Shown here: in pieces, positions 7,948 through 16,050 of the stretch | Layout: each line of letters begins with the position of its first letter | How positions within the stretch are numbered: position 1 is the stretch's first letter | The notes under the pieces: model-generated | The model's input: only the letters and a program-made list of their open reading frames with translations | Told to the model about the DNA's origin: nothing | Databases searched by the model: none | Program-made: the position numbers and the translations under genes | Origin: JBLEFH01 sp047345645 | GTDB taxonomy: Bacteria; Pseudomonadota; Alphaproteobacteria; Rhodobacterales; Rhodobacteraceae | NCBI GenBank assembly: GCA_047345645.1 | Contig: JBLEFH010000002.1 | Direction: 5' to 3' (one strand) | Length of the DNA stretch: 64,000 nucleotides

Positions 7948-9129
7948 TTAAACGGCGTCGCCAACATTTGCGTTACCGCCCTTCTGAGCTTTGGCCGCTG
8001 CGAGGGTATTTTTCAACTCCTCTTCCATGGCGATCAGCTCTTCTTCGGCCTTCGCGCGTTTGGATTTGCCTTCATCGGCAATGCGCAGGCTGTCCTGAAT
8101 CGTCTCGATCAGATCGGCATTGGCCTTTTTGATCGCCTCGATATCGAACACGCCGCGCTCCATCTGCTCACGCACCTCGCGGTTGGCTTGCTTGAGATTG
8201 TCGGCGTTTTTGGTCAGCAGTTCGTTAGTCAGGTCATTGGCTTCCTTCACCGCGCCCGCCGCTTCGCGCGAACGGTGGATGGTGACGGCCTGCGCCAGTT
8301 GCGTCTCCCAAAGCGGGACAGTGTTGACCAGCGTGGAGTTGATCTTGGTCACAAGGCTCTTGTCGTTCTCCTGCACAAGGCGGATCGAGGGGAGCGACTG
8401 CATGGTGACCTGACGGGTCAGCTTGAGGTCATGCACCCGGCGCTCCAGATCGTCGCGGGCGGAACGCAGATCACGCAATTCCTGCGCCTTGATGACGCCC
8501 TGATCTTCGGGCGCGTCCTGCACTTCCTGCTCCTTGGCGGGAATGACGCTCTCGTCGAGCTCTTTCAGCTTTTCCTGACCGGCGGCGATGTAAAGCGCCA
8601 GTTCGTCGTAGAAATCCAGCGTCTTTTCATAGAGTTTGTCGAGGCTCTTGATGTCCTTCAAAAGCTGATGCTCATGGCCGAGAAGGTCGGTCGTGATCTT
8701 GTCGATCTGCGCCTGCACCGTCTCATATTGCGCCATGAACTCGGCGACGGGCTTTGCACGGCCCAGAAGGCGCTCCCACCAGCTGCGCTTGCGGTTCGGG
8801 TCCAGCTCATCGACGGAGAAGCCGCGGATCGAGGTGACGATCTCGCGGAGCGAGTTGCCCGCAGGCCCCACATCCTTGTTGCGCACGCCCGAGAGCATTT
8901 CCTGCGAAATCTGCTGAAGCTCCGCCTGCGCGGTCGAGCCAAACTGGATGATCGACTGGGTGTCGGCCATGTTGAGCTCGGCCTTGCGCTGCTCGACTTC
9001 CGCCTGCTCATGGGGCGCGAAATTCTCGACGATAATCACCTCATCTTTCGGCTCGGCCAGCGGCATATTCACCACATCCTCAACATCTTTGACGGCCGCT
9101 TCGGCCTGTTCGCGGATTTTCTGCGACAT
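7948..9129 (-). CDS. telA: Toxic anion resistance protein, TelA family
   Basis: 393 residues, largely alpha-helical and charged, matching the TelA/KlaA family along its whole length (AEFMAQYETVQAQIDKIT core, ELALYIAAGQEKLKEL). Members are linked to tellurite, nisin or cell-envelope antibiotic tolerance; the biochemical activity is not known. No TM helix or signal peptide, so a cytoplasmic or peripheral protein. It starts 2 bases after the stop of xpaC, the usual XpaC-TelA pairing. Confidence 0.9.
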   Translation of the reverse strand: MSQKIREQAEAAVKDVEDVVNMPLAEPKDEVIIVENFAPHEQAEVEQRKAELNMADTQSIIQFGSTAQAELQQISQEMLSGVRNKDVGPAGNSLREIVTSIRGFSVDELDPNRKRSWWERLLGRAKPVAEFMAQYETVQAQIDKITTDLLGHEHQLLKDIKSLDKLYEKTLDFYDELALYIAAGQEKLKELDESVIPAKEQEVQDAPEDQGVIKAQELRDLRSARDDLERRVHDLKLTRQVTMQSLPSIRLVQENDKSLVTKINSTLVNTVPLWETQLAQAVTIHRSREAAGAVKEANDLTNELLTKNADNLKQANREVREQMERGVFDIEAIKKANADLIETIQDSLRIADEGKSKRAKAEEELIAMEEELKNTLAAAKAQKGGNANVGDAV

Positions 9130-9131
9130 CG

Positions 9132-10061
9132 TTACTCTCCTTTACGGGCCACCAGCCCCTCTTGTTGCAGCCGATCTCGAAGCACTTCGATCTCAACGTC
9201 AAGATCGGTGCGGTCCTCGACCAGCAAAATATCGCGCTTCTGACGGAAGCTTTGTTCCAGATCATCAAGCAATTCGACATATTCGGCGCGGGATTCCGTC
9301 TCCGGGTTGCGCGCATAAAGATCGGCAAATTTCAGCGTCGCATCCCGCGCGCCCTGCAAATAGACGGTGAGATATTTCCGGGCGCGGGTCAGATCGCGCG
9401 GATCTTCCTCGACGCGGGCAAACATCTCGCGGGCGGCGGTGGCCATGGCCCGCACCCGCTCTTCGAGACGGCGATCGTTGAAACGGCGCGAGGCGGCGAG
9501 GGTCTCGTTGAGCATCTTTTCGGCGTCCTCAACCGCGCGCATGGCGCGGTCCGCGTCGAAGCGGTTGGTCTCATCAAGGCCCTTGTCTTTCAACGGGTCG
9601 AGACCGAAGGCGAGGCTGTGCGAGACACCGGCCAGGAGGCCAAAGACGACCCCGCCAATAATATCCGTGCCAAAGCCAAGGGTCGCACCGAGACCGACGC
9701 CGAGGCCGGTCAGCACCGAGGCGAAAATTTTGCGGGGGAAGGCTGGGCGGCGGGCAATTTTGCGTTCGTTATAAGCGTCTTCGGCTTTCAGCCCGTCCAC
9801 ATTGATCCATGCAGCGAGCATCAGGAGCGCGAAGCCGCCGAGCCGTCCGAGGGTTTCCATCGGATCGCCGCCGCTGATCGCGCCGAGCGCGCTGAAGAGG
9901 AGTGGAATGGGCAGGGCGAACATGGCCCGCGCCCGAAACCGGGATTTGCGCACCTTGCGGCCCCGGAAATTCGCGGCAGGCGGGCGGCCATCGGCATCGA
10001 GCTGCCAGTCCTCGGGGCGCGAATTTTCAGGGCTGTAGCGCCCCCCCCAGCGTTCCGCCAT
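9132..10061 (-). CDS. xpaC: XpaC family membrane protein (5-bromo-4-chloroindolyl phosphate hydrolysis protein)
   Basis: 309 residues from ATG 10061, chosen because GGGAGG lies just upstream and MAERWGGRYSPE starts a compact domain. Hydrophobic segments (ALPIPLLFSALGAI, FALLMLAAWINV and a Gly-rich ATLGFGTDIIGGVVFGLLAG) precede a long helical C-terminal half. XpaC proteins accompany TelA in many bacteria; the name reflects an old phosphatase assay rather than a proven activity. The same frame stays open 53 codons upstream to a hydrophobic start at 10220, so a longer form cannot be excluded. It overlaps the preceding small ORF by one base (TGATG). Confidence 0.85.
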   Translation of the reverse strand: MAERWGGRYSPENSRPEDWQLDADGRPPAANFRGRKVRKSRFRARAMFALPIPLLFSALGAISGGDPMETLGRLGGFALLMLAAWINVDGLKAEDAYNERKIARRPAFPRKIFASVLTGLGVGLGATLGFGTDIIGGVVFGLLAGVSHSLAFGLDPLKDKGLDETNRFDADRAMRAVEDAEKMLNETLAASRRFNDRRLEERVRAMATAAREMFARVEEDPRDLTRARKYLTVYLQGARDATLKFADLYARNPETESRAEYVELLDDLEQSFRQKRDILLVEDRTDLDVEIEVLRDRLQQEGLVARKGE

Positions 10062-10141
10062 CACAGACCTCCCAGACCGAGAGTCAGAATGATCAGCGCG
10101 AGAACCACCCACGCGATCTTGCCGAGAAATCCGTTTTGCAT
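10061..10141 (-). CDS. Candidate 26-residue single-TM microprotein upstream of xpaC
   Basis: ATG 10141 is preceded by a strong purine-rich ribosome site (GGGAGAGGG, about 6 bases away). It reads a 26-residue peptide: MQNGFLGKIAW, then a hydrophobic helix (VVLALIILTLGLGGL), then TGA. Its stop shares one base with the xpaC start (TGATG), the same coupling used by certain genes in this window. This is too short for standard gene callers. The alternative is that the region codes, in another frame, for an N-terminal extension of XpaC; the two readings are mutually inconsistent as sole products. Confidence 0.45.
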   Translation of the reverse strand: MQNGFLGKIAWVVLALIILTLGLGGL

Positions 10142-10315
10142 GGCTACCCTCTCCCGCGATGCGCGCGATTAACATTGCACAGAAAGCCACGAGGGCCAAA
10201 ATGATGACGAGCCGGAGCATATCCTAGAGATAGGGACGCTCTAAGCAAAAGTTAAGGAAGCTGCGCGTCGGATGCAGCGTTGCGATCACAGTTTGGTGAG
10301 ATTTGTTTGAAAATG

Positions 10316-10344
10316 AAAAAGCCGCTGACATGCAGCGGCTTTTT
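10316..10344 (-). terminator. Bidirectional-looking intrinsic terminator after the excalibur lipoprotein gene
   Basis: Perfect 7-bp GC stem GCCGCTG/CAGCGGC (10321-10327, 10333-10339) with a 5-base loop, flanked by AAAAA on the left and TTTTT on the right. On the minus strand it ends transcription 20 bases after the lipoprotein stop. Confidence 0.88.
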
Positions 10345-10364
10345 GCGAATCAATTCAAGGCCGT

Positions 10365-10889
10365 TCAGTTGGCCGTCAGCATCCGCTGATAGGGCTCCGG
10401 CGTCCAGTTGCAGGCGTAACCATCGCCGTCACGGTCGAGGTTCTGGTTGTCATTGGTCGGGCCGCCATTCGACAGGAACGCGCGCTGTGCGGCGTCAGCC
10501 GAGGCGTAACGCGAGCAGCCACCGCCACCGATCCCGCCGCTGCGGCGATACATGCGGGTGCCGACCGGATGGGTCGATTGCAAAGCATATTCTGCGAGGT
10601 TCACACCATTGGCGCGCTCGGGCACGGCGGTCGGCTGATCAATGACCAGCTGAGCAGCGGCACGGCGGCGGCGCTCAGCGTCCGATTCAATGGTCTCTTC
10701 CTCACGAATCGCATCAAAATCATTGGTTTGCGAGATCCCGCTCACCTCGACAGCGGCCGGGTCCGCAGCCCCTTCCGCGGTCGGCTGGGCGCCGGGCGTG
10801 GCGACGGTTTGCTCATAATTGGGCGCGGGCGGAGACGCACAGGCGCCAAGAGCAATCACAGAAATCAGTGCAAAGCTGCGCAACATCAT
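10365..10889 (-). CDS. Lipoprotein with excalibur calcium-binding domain
   Basis: 174 residues from ATG 10889; a GTG five codons upstream is open but overlaps the ribosome site GGAAAGGA, so the ATG is preferred. Lipobox ALGAC near residue 17. The mid-region is low complexity. The C terminus has a Cys-containing excalibur domain with a DRDGDGYAC loop (an EF-hand-like DxDxDGxxC calcium site). Such domains occur in surface or periplasmic proteins; the role is unknown. It stands alone between two operons and has its own terminator. Confidence 0.85.
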   Translation of the reverse strand: MMLRSFALISVIALGACASPPAPNYEQTVATPGAQPTAEGAADPAAVEVSGISQTNDFDAIREEETIESDAERRRRAAAQLVIDQPTAVPERANGVNLAEYALQSTHPVGTRMYRRSGGIGGGGCSRYASADAAQRAFLSNGGPTNDNQNLDRDGDGYACNWTPEPYQRMLTAN

Positions 10890-10925
10890 AACTATCCTTT
10901 CCACGCGCCCCGATCGACCCTCGGA

Positions 10926-12395
10926 TCAGCGCCACCAGACTTCCGGCTTGGCGGAAAATTCTGCGGCGCTTTCAAGCCCGTAGGCCAGGTTCAGGAGCGC
11001 ATCTTCCTCAAAGGGACGACCAATAAGCTGGAGGCCAAGCGGCAGTCCCGAATTCGTTAAACTAGTTGGCACAGATACCGCTGGAAGGCCAGATAGATTC
11101 ACCGTGATCGTGAACACATCGTTCAAATACATGGCAATTGGGTCACTATCGGCGACTTCGCCCAGACCGAAGGCCGGGGTGGGGGTTGCGGGGGCCAAAA
11201 TGGCGTCCACCTGCCCAAAAGCGTCGGTGAAATCGCGGCGTACGAGGCGGCGCACCCGCTGCGCCTTGCGGTAATAGGCGTCGTAGAACCCGGCTGAAAG
11301 CACATAGGCCCCGACCATCACGCGGCGGCGCACTTCCGAGCCGAATCCTTCGGCGCGGGTTTTCTCATACATATCCTGCACACCGTCGCCCGCATCAAGC
11401 TTGGCGCGGTAGCCATAGCGCACCCCGTCATAGCGCGAGAGGTTCGAAGAGGCTTCCGCCGGCGCGATAATATAGTAGGCGGGCAGGGCGTATTTGGTGT
11501 GGGGCAGGGAAATATCCACGATCTCCGCGCCTTGATCGCGCAGAAGGTCCGCGCCTTTTTTCCAGGCCGCGTCGATCTCGTCCGAGAGACCTTCCAGGCG
11601 ATATTCCTTGGGAATCCCGATGCGCTTGCCTTTGAGATCGCCGGTCAGCGCCGCTTCATAATCCGGCACCGGGACATTCGCGCTGGTGCTGTCCATCTTG
11701 TCGTGACCGGCCATCGCGCCGAGCATGATCGCCGCATCGCGCACGGTTTTGGTCATCGGGCCCGCCTGATCGAGCGAGGACGCATAAGCCACGATCCCCC
11801 AGCGGGAGACACGGCCATAGGTCGGTTTCAGACCCACCGTGCCGGTGAAGGCCGCGGGCTGGCGGATCGAGCCGCCGGTATCCGTGCCGGTGGCGCCAAG
11901 ACAGATGCCAGCGGCAACCGCCGCCGCAGAGCCGCCCGAGGAGCCGCCTGCGGTGATCTGCGCGTCATCGCCCTTGCGCCGCCACGGGCTGACCGCCGGG
12001 CCATAGACCGAATGTTCATTCGACGAGCCCATGGCGAATTCATCCATGTTCAGCTTGCCGAGCATGACCGCACCGGATTCCCACAGCTTGCGGGTAACGG
12101 TGGATTCATATTGCGGTTTGAACCCGTCGAGGATTTTCGAGGCCGCCTGCGTCGGGACATTCTCGACGCAGAAGAGATCCTTGATGCCCAGCGGAATGCC
12201 CGAAAGCGCGCCGGTCTTGTTCGCATCGGCGGCCTTGGCCTGTTCCCGCGCCTTGTCAAAAGTCGTGTGGACATAGGCGTTGAGCGGGGCGGCGGCCTCC
12301 ACCTCGGCAATCGCCGCTTCCGTGAGATCGACGGCGGAGAGCCCGCCCTGAAGCTGCTCGCGCGCGTCCGCGATGGTCAGATTGCGAAAATCCAT
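10926..12395 (-). CDS. gatA: Asp-tRNA(Asn)/Glu-tRNA(Gln) amidotransferase subunit A
   Basis: 489 residues, the normal GatA length. The amidase signature is present: IPLGIKDLF with the catalytic Lys and the Ser-rich ITAGGSSGGSAAAVAAG with the cis-Ser/Ser pair. GatA releases ammonia from glutamine and channels it to GatB for transamidation of misacylated Glu-tRNA(Gln) or Asp-tRNA(Asn). It lies 3 bases after gatC. gatB is not in the window. Confidence 0.98.
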   Translation of the reverse strand: MDFRNLTIADAREQLQGGLSAVDLTEAAIAEVEAAAPLNAYVHTTFDKAREQAKAADANKTGALSGIPLGIKDLFCVENVPTQAASKILDGFKPQYESTVTRKLWESGAVMLGKLNMDEFAMGSSNEHSVYGPAVSPWRRKGDDAQITAGGSSGGSAAAVAAGICLGATGTDTGGSIRQPAAFTGTVGLKPTYGRVSRWGIVAYASSLDQAGPMTKTVRDAAIMLGAMAGHDKMDSTSANVPVPDYEAALTGDLKGKRIGIPKEYRLEGLSDEIDAAWKKGADLLRDQGAEIVDISLPHTKYALPAYYIIAPAEASSNLSRYDGVRYGYRAKLDAGDGVQDMYEKTRAEGFGSEVRRRVMVGAYVLSAGFYDAYYRKAQRVRRLVRRDFTDAFGQVDAILAPATPTPAFGLGEVADSDPIAMYLNDVFTITVNLSGLPAVSVPTSLTNSGLPLGLQLIGRPFEEDALLNLAYGLESAAEFSAKPEVWWR

Positions 12396-12398
12396 GTC

Positions 12399-12686
12399 TT
12401 ACTCCACCACTTTCGGGACCGCGAAAAAGCCTTCGCGCGCATCGGGGGCGTTGGCGAGGACCTTGTCCTGCATCTCGCCCGCCGTGATCTCGTCCTCGCG
12501 GCGATAGAGCGCGGTCTCATTCACATTGGTGAGCGGCTCGACGCCCTCCACATCGACCTCATTCAACTGCTCGACGAAATCGAGAATTTTGCTCAGCTCA
12601 TCGGCGAGTTGCGGCAGGTCATCGTCCTTGACGCGAATACGCGCCAGTTGCGCGGCGCGGGCGGCTGTTGCGGTGTCGATCGACAT
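12399..12686 (-). CDS. gatC: Asp-tRNA(Asn)/Glu-tRNA(Gln) amidotransferase subunit C
   Basis: 95 residues with the GatC pattern: an N-terminal helix pair (VKDDDLPQLADELSKILDFVEQL), then VEPLTNV and a C-terminal LANAPDAREGFFAVPKVVE. GatC stabilises the GatA-GatB complex. First gene of a gatCA operon. Confidence 0.97.
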   Translation of the reverse strand: MSIDTATAARAAQLARIRVKDDDLPQLADELSKILDFVEQLNEVDVEGVEPLTNVNETALYRREDEITAGEMQDKVLANAPDAREGFFAVPKVVE

Positions 12687-12716
12687 CGGCGTCCTCTTTG
12701 ATTGGTTGAGGGCGGT

Positions 12717-13406
12717 TTACCGCTGGCGCGGCGGTGAGGCAAGGGGGCGGCCGCGCTCTAGAACGACCTTTGCATAACCGTGCTCCAGCACGAGGATCAT
12801 ATGGCAGAGCATCACGGCGTTGAGGATATGCCAGAGGAAATGGGTGCCGAGCGGGAAGCTGTCGCAGATCGGGCCGTCAAGCGTGCGGAAGATGATGGAG
12901 ACCGCGAGAATGCCCGCGCCGATGATCCACCCCTTGGCGGTTTCCGGGTCGCGGCCCCGCAGGATCACGCTGTAGAGTGCGATGAGAACCGGGATGCCTG
13001 CATAGGTCGAGGATGAGCCGAGCGGCAGGATCGCCCCAAGGGCGCGGCCCGCGAAGACGGCGAAGACCAGTCCCGCCAAGGTCAGCGCCGCGCTGCGCCA
13101 GCCGGGTTGGCGCAGGATGAGAAAGGTCGCGGCGAAGATATAGGTGACGACATAGGCGAGGATTGGGAGCGTATCCGCGAGGCTGGCCCAAGCGGTCGCG
13201 AAGCTGTGGAAGAGGAAGGAGCCGATGCCGATGATGAAGAGAATGAGGCAGAGCGTCTGGCTGAGCGGATGTGCCGCCCGCCCGCCGATGCGCCGCCACG
13301 CGATAAGGGCGGCGAGAATAAATGCGAGGTTGGTGAGGGCGTTCACCGGCTCGGACCAGAAGGAAAAATCGGTGCGCTCGCAATAGGCGTCGAATTGTTC
13401 AAACAT
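12717..13406 (-). CDS. Ceramidase-family (alkaline ceramidase-like) integral membrane protein
   Basis: 229 residues from MFEQFDAYCERTDFSFW. The frame is open 7 codons upstream, but an AGGAGA site nine bases before this ATG and the family's usual N terminus favour it. About seven TM helices. The conserved zinc-site elements of the alkaline ceramidase/PAQR-like superfamily are visible: a Ser-His in GSFLFHSFAT with a nearby Asp (ASLADTLP), and GTHFLWHILNA near the C terminus. The family cleaves ceramide amide bonds in eukaryotes; bacterial substrates are mostly untested. It stands between gatCA and tadA on the same strand without obvious operon partners. Confidence 0.85.
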   Translation of the reverse strand: MFEQFDAYCERTDFSFWSEPVNALTNLAFILAALIAWRRIGGRAAHPLSQTLCLILFIIGIGSFLFHSFATAWASLADTLPILAYVVTYIFAATFLILRQPGWRSAALTLAGLVFAVFAGRALGAILPLGSSSTYAGIPVLIALYSVILRGRDPETAKGWIIGAGILAVSIIFRTLDGPICDSFPLGTHFLWHILNAVMLCHMILVLEHGYAKVVLERGRPLASPPRQR

Positions 13407-13481
13407 GCGCCGGGTCTCCTGTCCCATGAAGATGCGCCGGACCGTGCCCGGCGCGGTGCTGGCCTTGCGTTTCTCGCCGGG

Positions 13482-13934
13482 TCACGCGCCGCGCCGTTCG
13501 GTGAAGAAATCACGGAGCAGGGCGGCGGCTTCGGATTCGGCGATCCCACCATAGATTTCGGGCGCATGGTGGGCTTGCGGGTGGTCGAAGACGCGCGGGC
13601 CGACGGTCACGCCGCCGGATTTCGGGTCCGCTGCGCCGTAATAGAGCCGTGCGATCCGCGCCGCCGCGATGACGCCGGCGCAGGTGGGGCAGGGCTCCAG
13701 GGTTACATAGAGGTCGCAGCCGGTCAGCCGTTCCGAGCCGAGCGCCGCGCAGGCCGCGCGGATCGCCATCATTTCGGCATGGGCGGAGGGATCGCAGAGC
13801 TCGCGTGTGCGGTTGCCCGCTTGCGCCAGCACAGCGCCACGCCGCACGACCACCGCCCCCACAGGCACTTCGCCGCGCGCCGCCGCCGCGCGGGCCTCGC
13901 CAAGCGCGATGTCCATATATGAGGTGAAGCCCAT
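13482..13934 (-). CDS. tadA: tRNA-specific adenosine deaminase
   Basis: 150 residues from MGFTSYMDIA. Zinc-dependent deaminase signature HAE (52-54, catalytic Glu54) and PCPTC (81-85). TadA converts A34 to inosine in tRNA-Arg(ACG). The open frame extends 17 codons further but would run toward the divergent pseudouridine synthase start at 13978; the chosen start leaves a 43-base divergent gap. Confidence 0.95.
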   Translation of the reverse strand: MGFTSYMDIALGEARAAAARGEVPVGAVVVRRGAVLAQAGNRTRELCDPSAHAEMMAIRAACAALGSERLTGCDLYVTLEPCPTCAGVIAAARIARLYYGAADPKSGGVTVGPRVFDHPQAHHAPEIYGGIAESEAAALLRDFFTERRGA

Positions 13935-13977
13935 CTTTCCCCTGTTTCCTGATCGCCTGTCGCGGTATAGCCCGGAT

Positions 13978-14964
13978 ATGACCAAGGAAACAGATCAAGA
14001 GCGGATCGCCAAGCGCCTTGCGCGGGCGGGTGTGGCGTCGCGGCGCGAGGCGGAGCGGATGATTGAGGCCGGGCGGGTGACCGTCAACGGCAAGACCATC
14101 GACAGCCCGGCCCTCAATGTCGGCCCGAAAGACGAGATTACAGTGGACGAGCAGCCGCTCAAAGCGCCGGAGCCGATCCGCATGTGGCGGTATCACAAAC
14201 CCTCGGGCCTCGTGACCAGCGAGCGCGACGAAAAGGGCCGCGAGACGGTGTTCGACAAAATGCCGCCGGAGATGCCGCGGGTCATGAGCGTCGGGCGGCT
14301 CGATCTGAATTCGGAGGGGCTGCTGCTCCTCACCAATGACGGCGAATTGAAGCGGCGACTGGAATTGCCAGCGACGGGTTGGGTCCGCAAATATCGTGTC
14401 CGCATAAAGGGGAACCCGGAAGACGCCGACCTCGCGCCGCTCCGCAAAGGTGTCACCATCGACGGCGAGCGGTTTCAGGGCATGTCCGTCTCGCTCGACC
14501 GGGTGCAGGGTGCGAATGCGTGGCTGACCATCGGGCTCCGTGAGGGCAAGAACCGTGAGATCCGCCGCGCCATGGAGGCGGTCGGCTTCGAGGTGAACCG
14601 GCTGATCCGTGTGTCTTATGGACCGTTCCAGCTTGGCGATCTGGCGCGCGGCGCGGTGGAGGAGATCCGCCCCAAAGTGCTGCGCGATCAGTTGGGGCTC
14701 AGCCAGGAAGACATTGAGGCCGAGGCGCAGAAGCATGAAGCGGCGCAGAAGAAGCGGCCGATGCGGCGCGGCAAGCCGGGTGGGCCGAAGGGCAAACCGG
14801 GCGGGAAGCCTGCGGTTGGGAAATTGGGCGGCGGGAAGACCGTCGGCGCGAAGGCTGGAGGCGGGAAGTCGGGCGGCTCGAAAGGTCAGAGTGGCAAACC
14901 CGGCGCGCCTAAAGGCAAAGGCCCCGCCAAGCCGAGCCGCCCGAGCATCCGCAGGAGCCGTTGA
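13978..14964 (+). CDS. rluB: rRNA pseudouridine synthase (RluB/RsuA family) with basic C-terminal tail
   Basis: 328 residues. An N-terminal S4 RNA-binding domain (about 8-55) is followed by the RsuA/RluB catalytic domain, with the catalytic Asp in GRLDLNSEGLLLLTNDG. It likely isomerises uridine in 23S rRNA (RluB) but the 16S or RluE/F specificity is not decidable by eye. From about residue 245 the protein is a Lys/Gly/Pro-rich disordered tail ending KPSRPSIRRSR, typical of alphaproteobacterial forms. The frame is open upstream of the chosen ATG, but that region overlaps tadA. Stop overlaps the next gene's start (TGATG). Confidence 0.9.
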   Translation: MTKETDQERIAKRLARAGVASRREAERMIEAGRVTVNGKTIDSPALNVGPKDEITVDEQPLKAPEPIRMWRYHKPSGLVTSERDEKGRETVFDKMPPEMPRVMSVGRLDLNSEGLLLLTNDGELKRRLELPATGWVRKYRVRIKGNPEDADLAPLRKGVTIDGERFQGMSVSLDRVQGANAWLTIGLREGKNREIRRAMEAVGFEVNRLIRVSYGPFQLGDLARGAVEEIRPKVLRDQLGLSQEDIEAEAQKHEAAQKKRPMRRGKPGGPKGKPGGKPAVGKLGGGKTVGAKAGGGKSGGSKGQSGKPGAPKGKGPAKPSRPSIRRSR

Positions 14965-15650
14965 TGCTCTCGCCGAGCCATGGCGAGCGGCGGGATGGCG
15001 GGTTTCCGCAGCTTATTGTCCTCCATTACACGGCCATGGAGAGCGCACGGGCGGCGTTTGACCGGCTTTGCAATCCGGCGGTCGAGGTTTCGGCGCATTA
15101 TCTGATTTCCGAGGTGGGCGAGGTCCAGCAACTCGTCGCCGAGGATCGCCGCGCCTGGCATGCCGGGGCCGGGCAGTGGGGCGAGATCACGGATGTGAAC
15201 AGCCATTCCATCGGGATCGAGCTGGCGCTTCATGTCACGGATGACCGCGCGCCGCCCTTTCCGGCAAAGCAAATGGACGCGCTGGAGTCGCTGCTGCGGG
15301 GGCTGATGGCGCGCTACAGCCTCGGCCCGCATCGGGTGATTGGTCACTCGGACCTCGCGCCGGGACGGAAAAACGATCCGGGGCGGGCCTTTGACTGGCG
15401 GCGTTTGGCGCGGCAAGGGCTGTCGGTTTGGTATGAGCCGCAGGCCGATCAACCCGCCACGCAAACTGATTTTTTCGAAAACGCCCGCCGCTTCGGCTAT
15501 CCCCCTGCCGAAGAGGCCGCCGTGCTGGACGCTTTCCGCCAACGCTTCCGCCCATGGGACCGCTCACCCGGCCCGAACGACGCCGACCGCGCGGCCGTCG
15601 CGGACCTCGCCGCGCGTTATCCCGTTGACCTGAAGGCCGCCCAAGCCTAA
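14964..15650 (+). CDS. N-acetylmuramoyl-L-alanine amidase (AmpD/amidase_2 type)
   Basis: 228 residues. Amidase_2 zinc-site residues are visible: LIVLHYTAM (first His), GRKNDPG near VIGHSDLAPGR (second His) and a WHAG motif. No signal peptide, so it probably acts on imported muropeptides in cell-wall recycling (AmpD-like). A C-terminal helical region (about 165-228) resembles the PGRP-associated peptidoglycan-binding tail. Starts on TGATG with the pseudouridine synthase gene. Confidence 0.9.
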   Translation: MLSPSHGERRDGGFPQLIVLHYTAMESARAAFDRLCNPAVEVSAHYLISEVGEVQQLVAEDRRAWHAGAGQWGEITDVNSHSIGIELALHVTDDRAPPFPAKQMDALESLLRGLMARYSLGPHRVIGHSDLAPGRKNDPGRAFDWRRLARQGLSVWYEPQADQPATQTDFFENARRFGYPPAEEAAVLDAFRQRFRPWDRSPGPNDADRAAVADLAARYPVDLKAAQA

Positions 15651-15659
15651 ACCCGCGCC

Positions 15660-16018
15660 TGCGGATGGCCGGATGACCGCGCGTAATGTGAGGAAAGTCC
15701 GGACTCCAGAAGGGCACGATGCCGGGTAACGCCCGGCCAGAGCAATCTGAGGGACAGCGCCACAGAAAACAGACCGCCCGCGCTTGCGCGGGTCAGGGTG
15801 AAAAGGTGCGGTAAGAGCGCACCGCGCCGCCGGTAACGGGGGCGGCAGGGCAAGCCCCATCGGGAGCAAAGCCAAATAGGGAGCGTATCGGGCCGCCTTT
15901 CGCCCTCGCGCTCCGGGTTGGCTGCAAGGAGCGGCGGTGCAAACCGTCCGCCAAGATGAATGGTCATCGGGAGCCGCAAGGCTCGCTACAGAATCCGGCT
16001 TACAGGCCATCCGCGTTT
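15660..16018 (+). ncRNA. rnpB: RNase P RNA (class A)
   Basis: Catalytic RNA that matures tRNA 5' ends. The closing P1 helix is a perfect 10-bp pair between GCGGATGGCC (15661-15670) and GGCCATCCGC (16005-16014). Universal core elements are present: GAGGAAAGTCCGGACTCC near 15694 and ACAGAATCCGGCTTACAGG ending P1. A T-run (16016-16020) follows P1 and probably ends transcription. The gene starts about 10 bases after the amidase stop, so its promoter must lie inside that gene or transcription reads through. Confidence 0.97.
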
Positions 16019-16050
16019 TTCACCTGTGCTAACGCCCTAGGGCTGCGCCG

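Noticed and set aside
14710..14964. Gly/Lys repeat at the end of the pseudouridine synthase gene as a separate gene or element
   Set aside because: It is in frame with the enzyme and such basic tails are common in this family in alphaproteobacteria.
15564..16010. Minus-strand open frame of 148 codons over the RNase P RNA gene
   Set aside because: The region folds as rnpB with a perfect P1 helix and universal core sequences; the frame is a well-known false annotation type.
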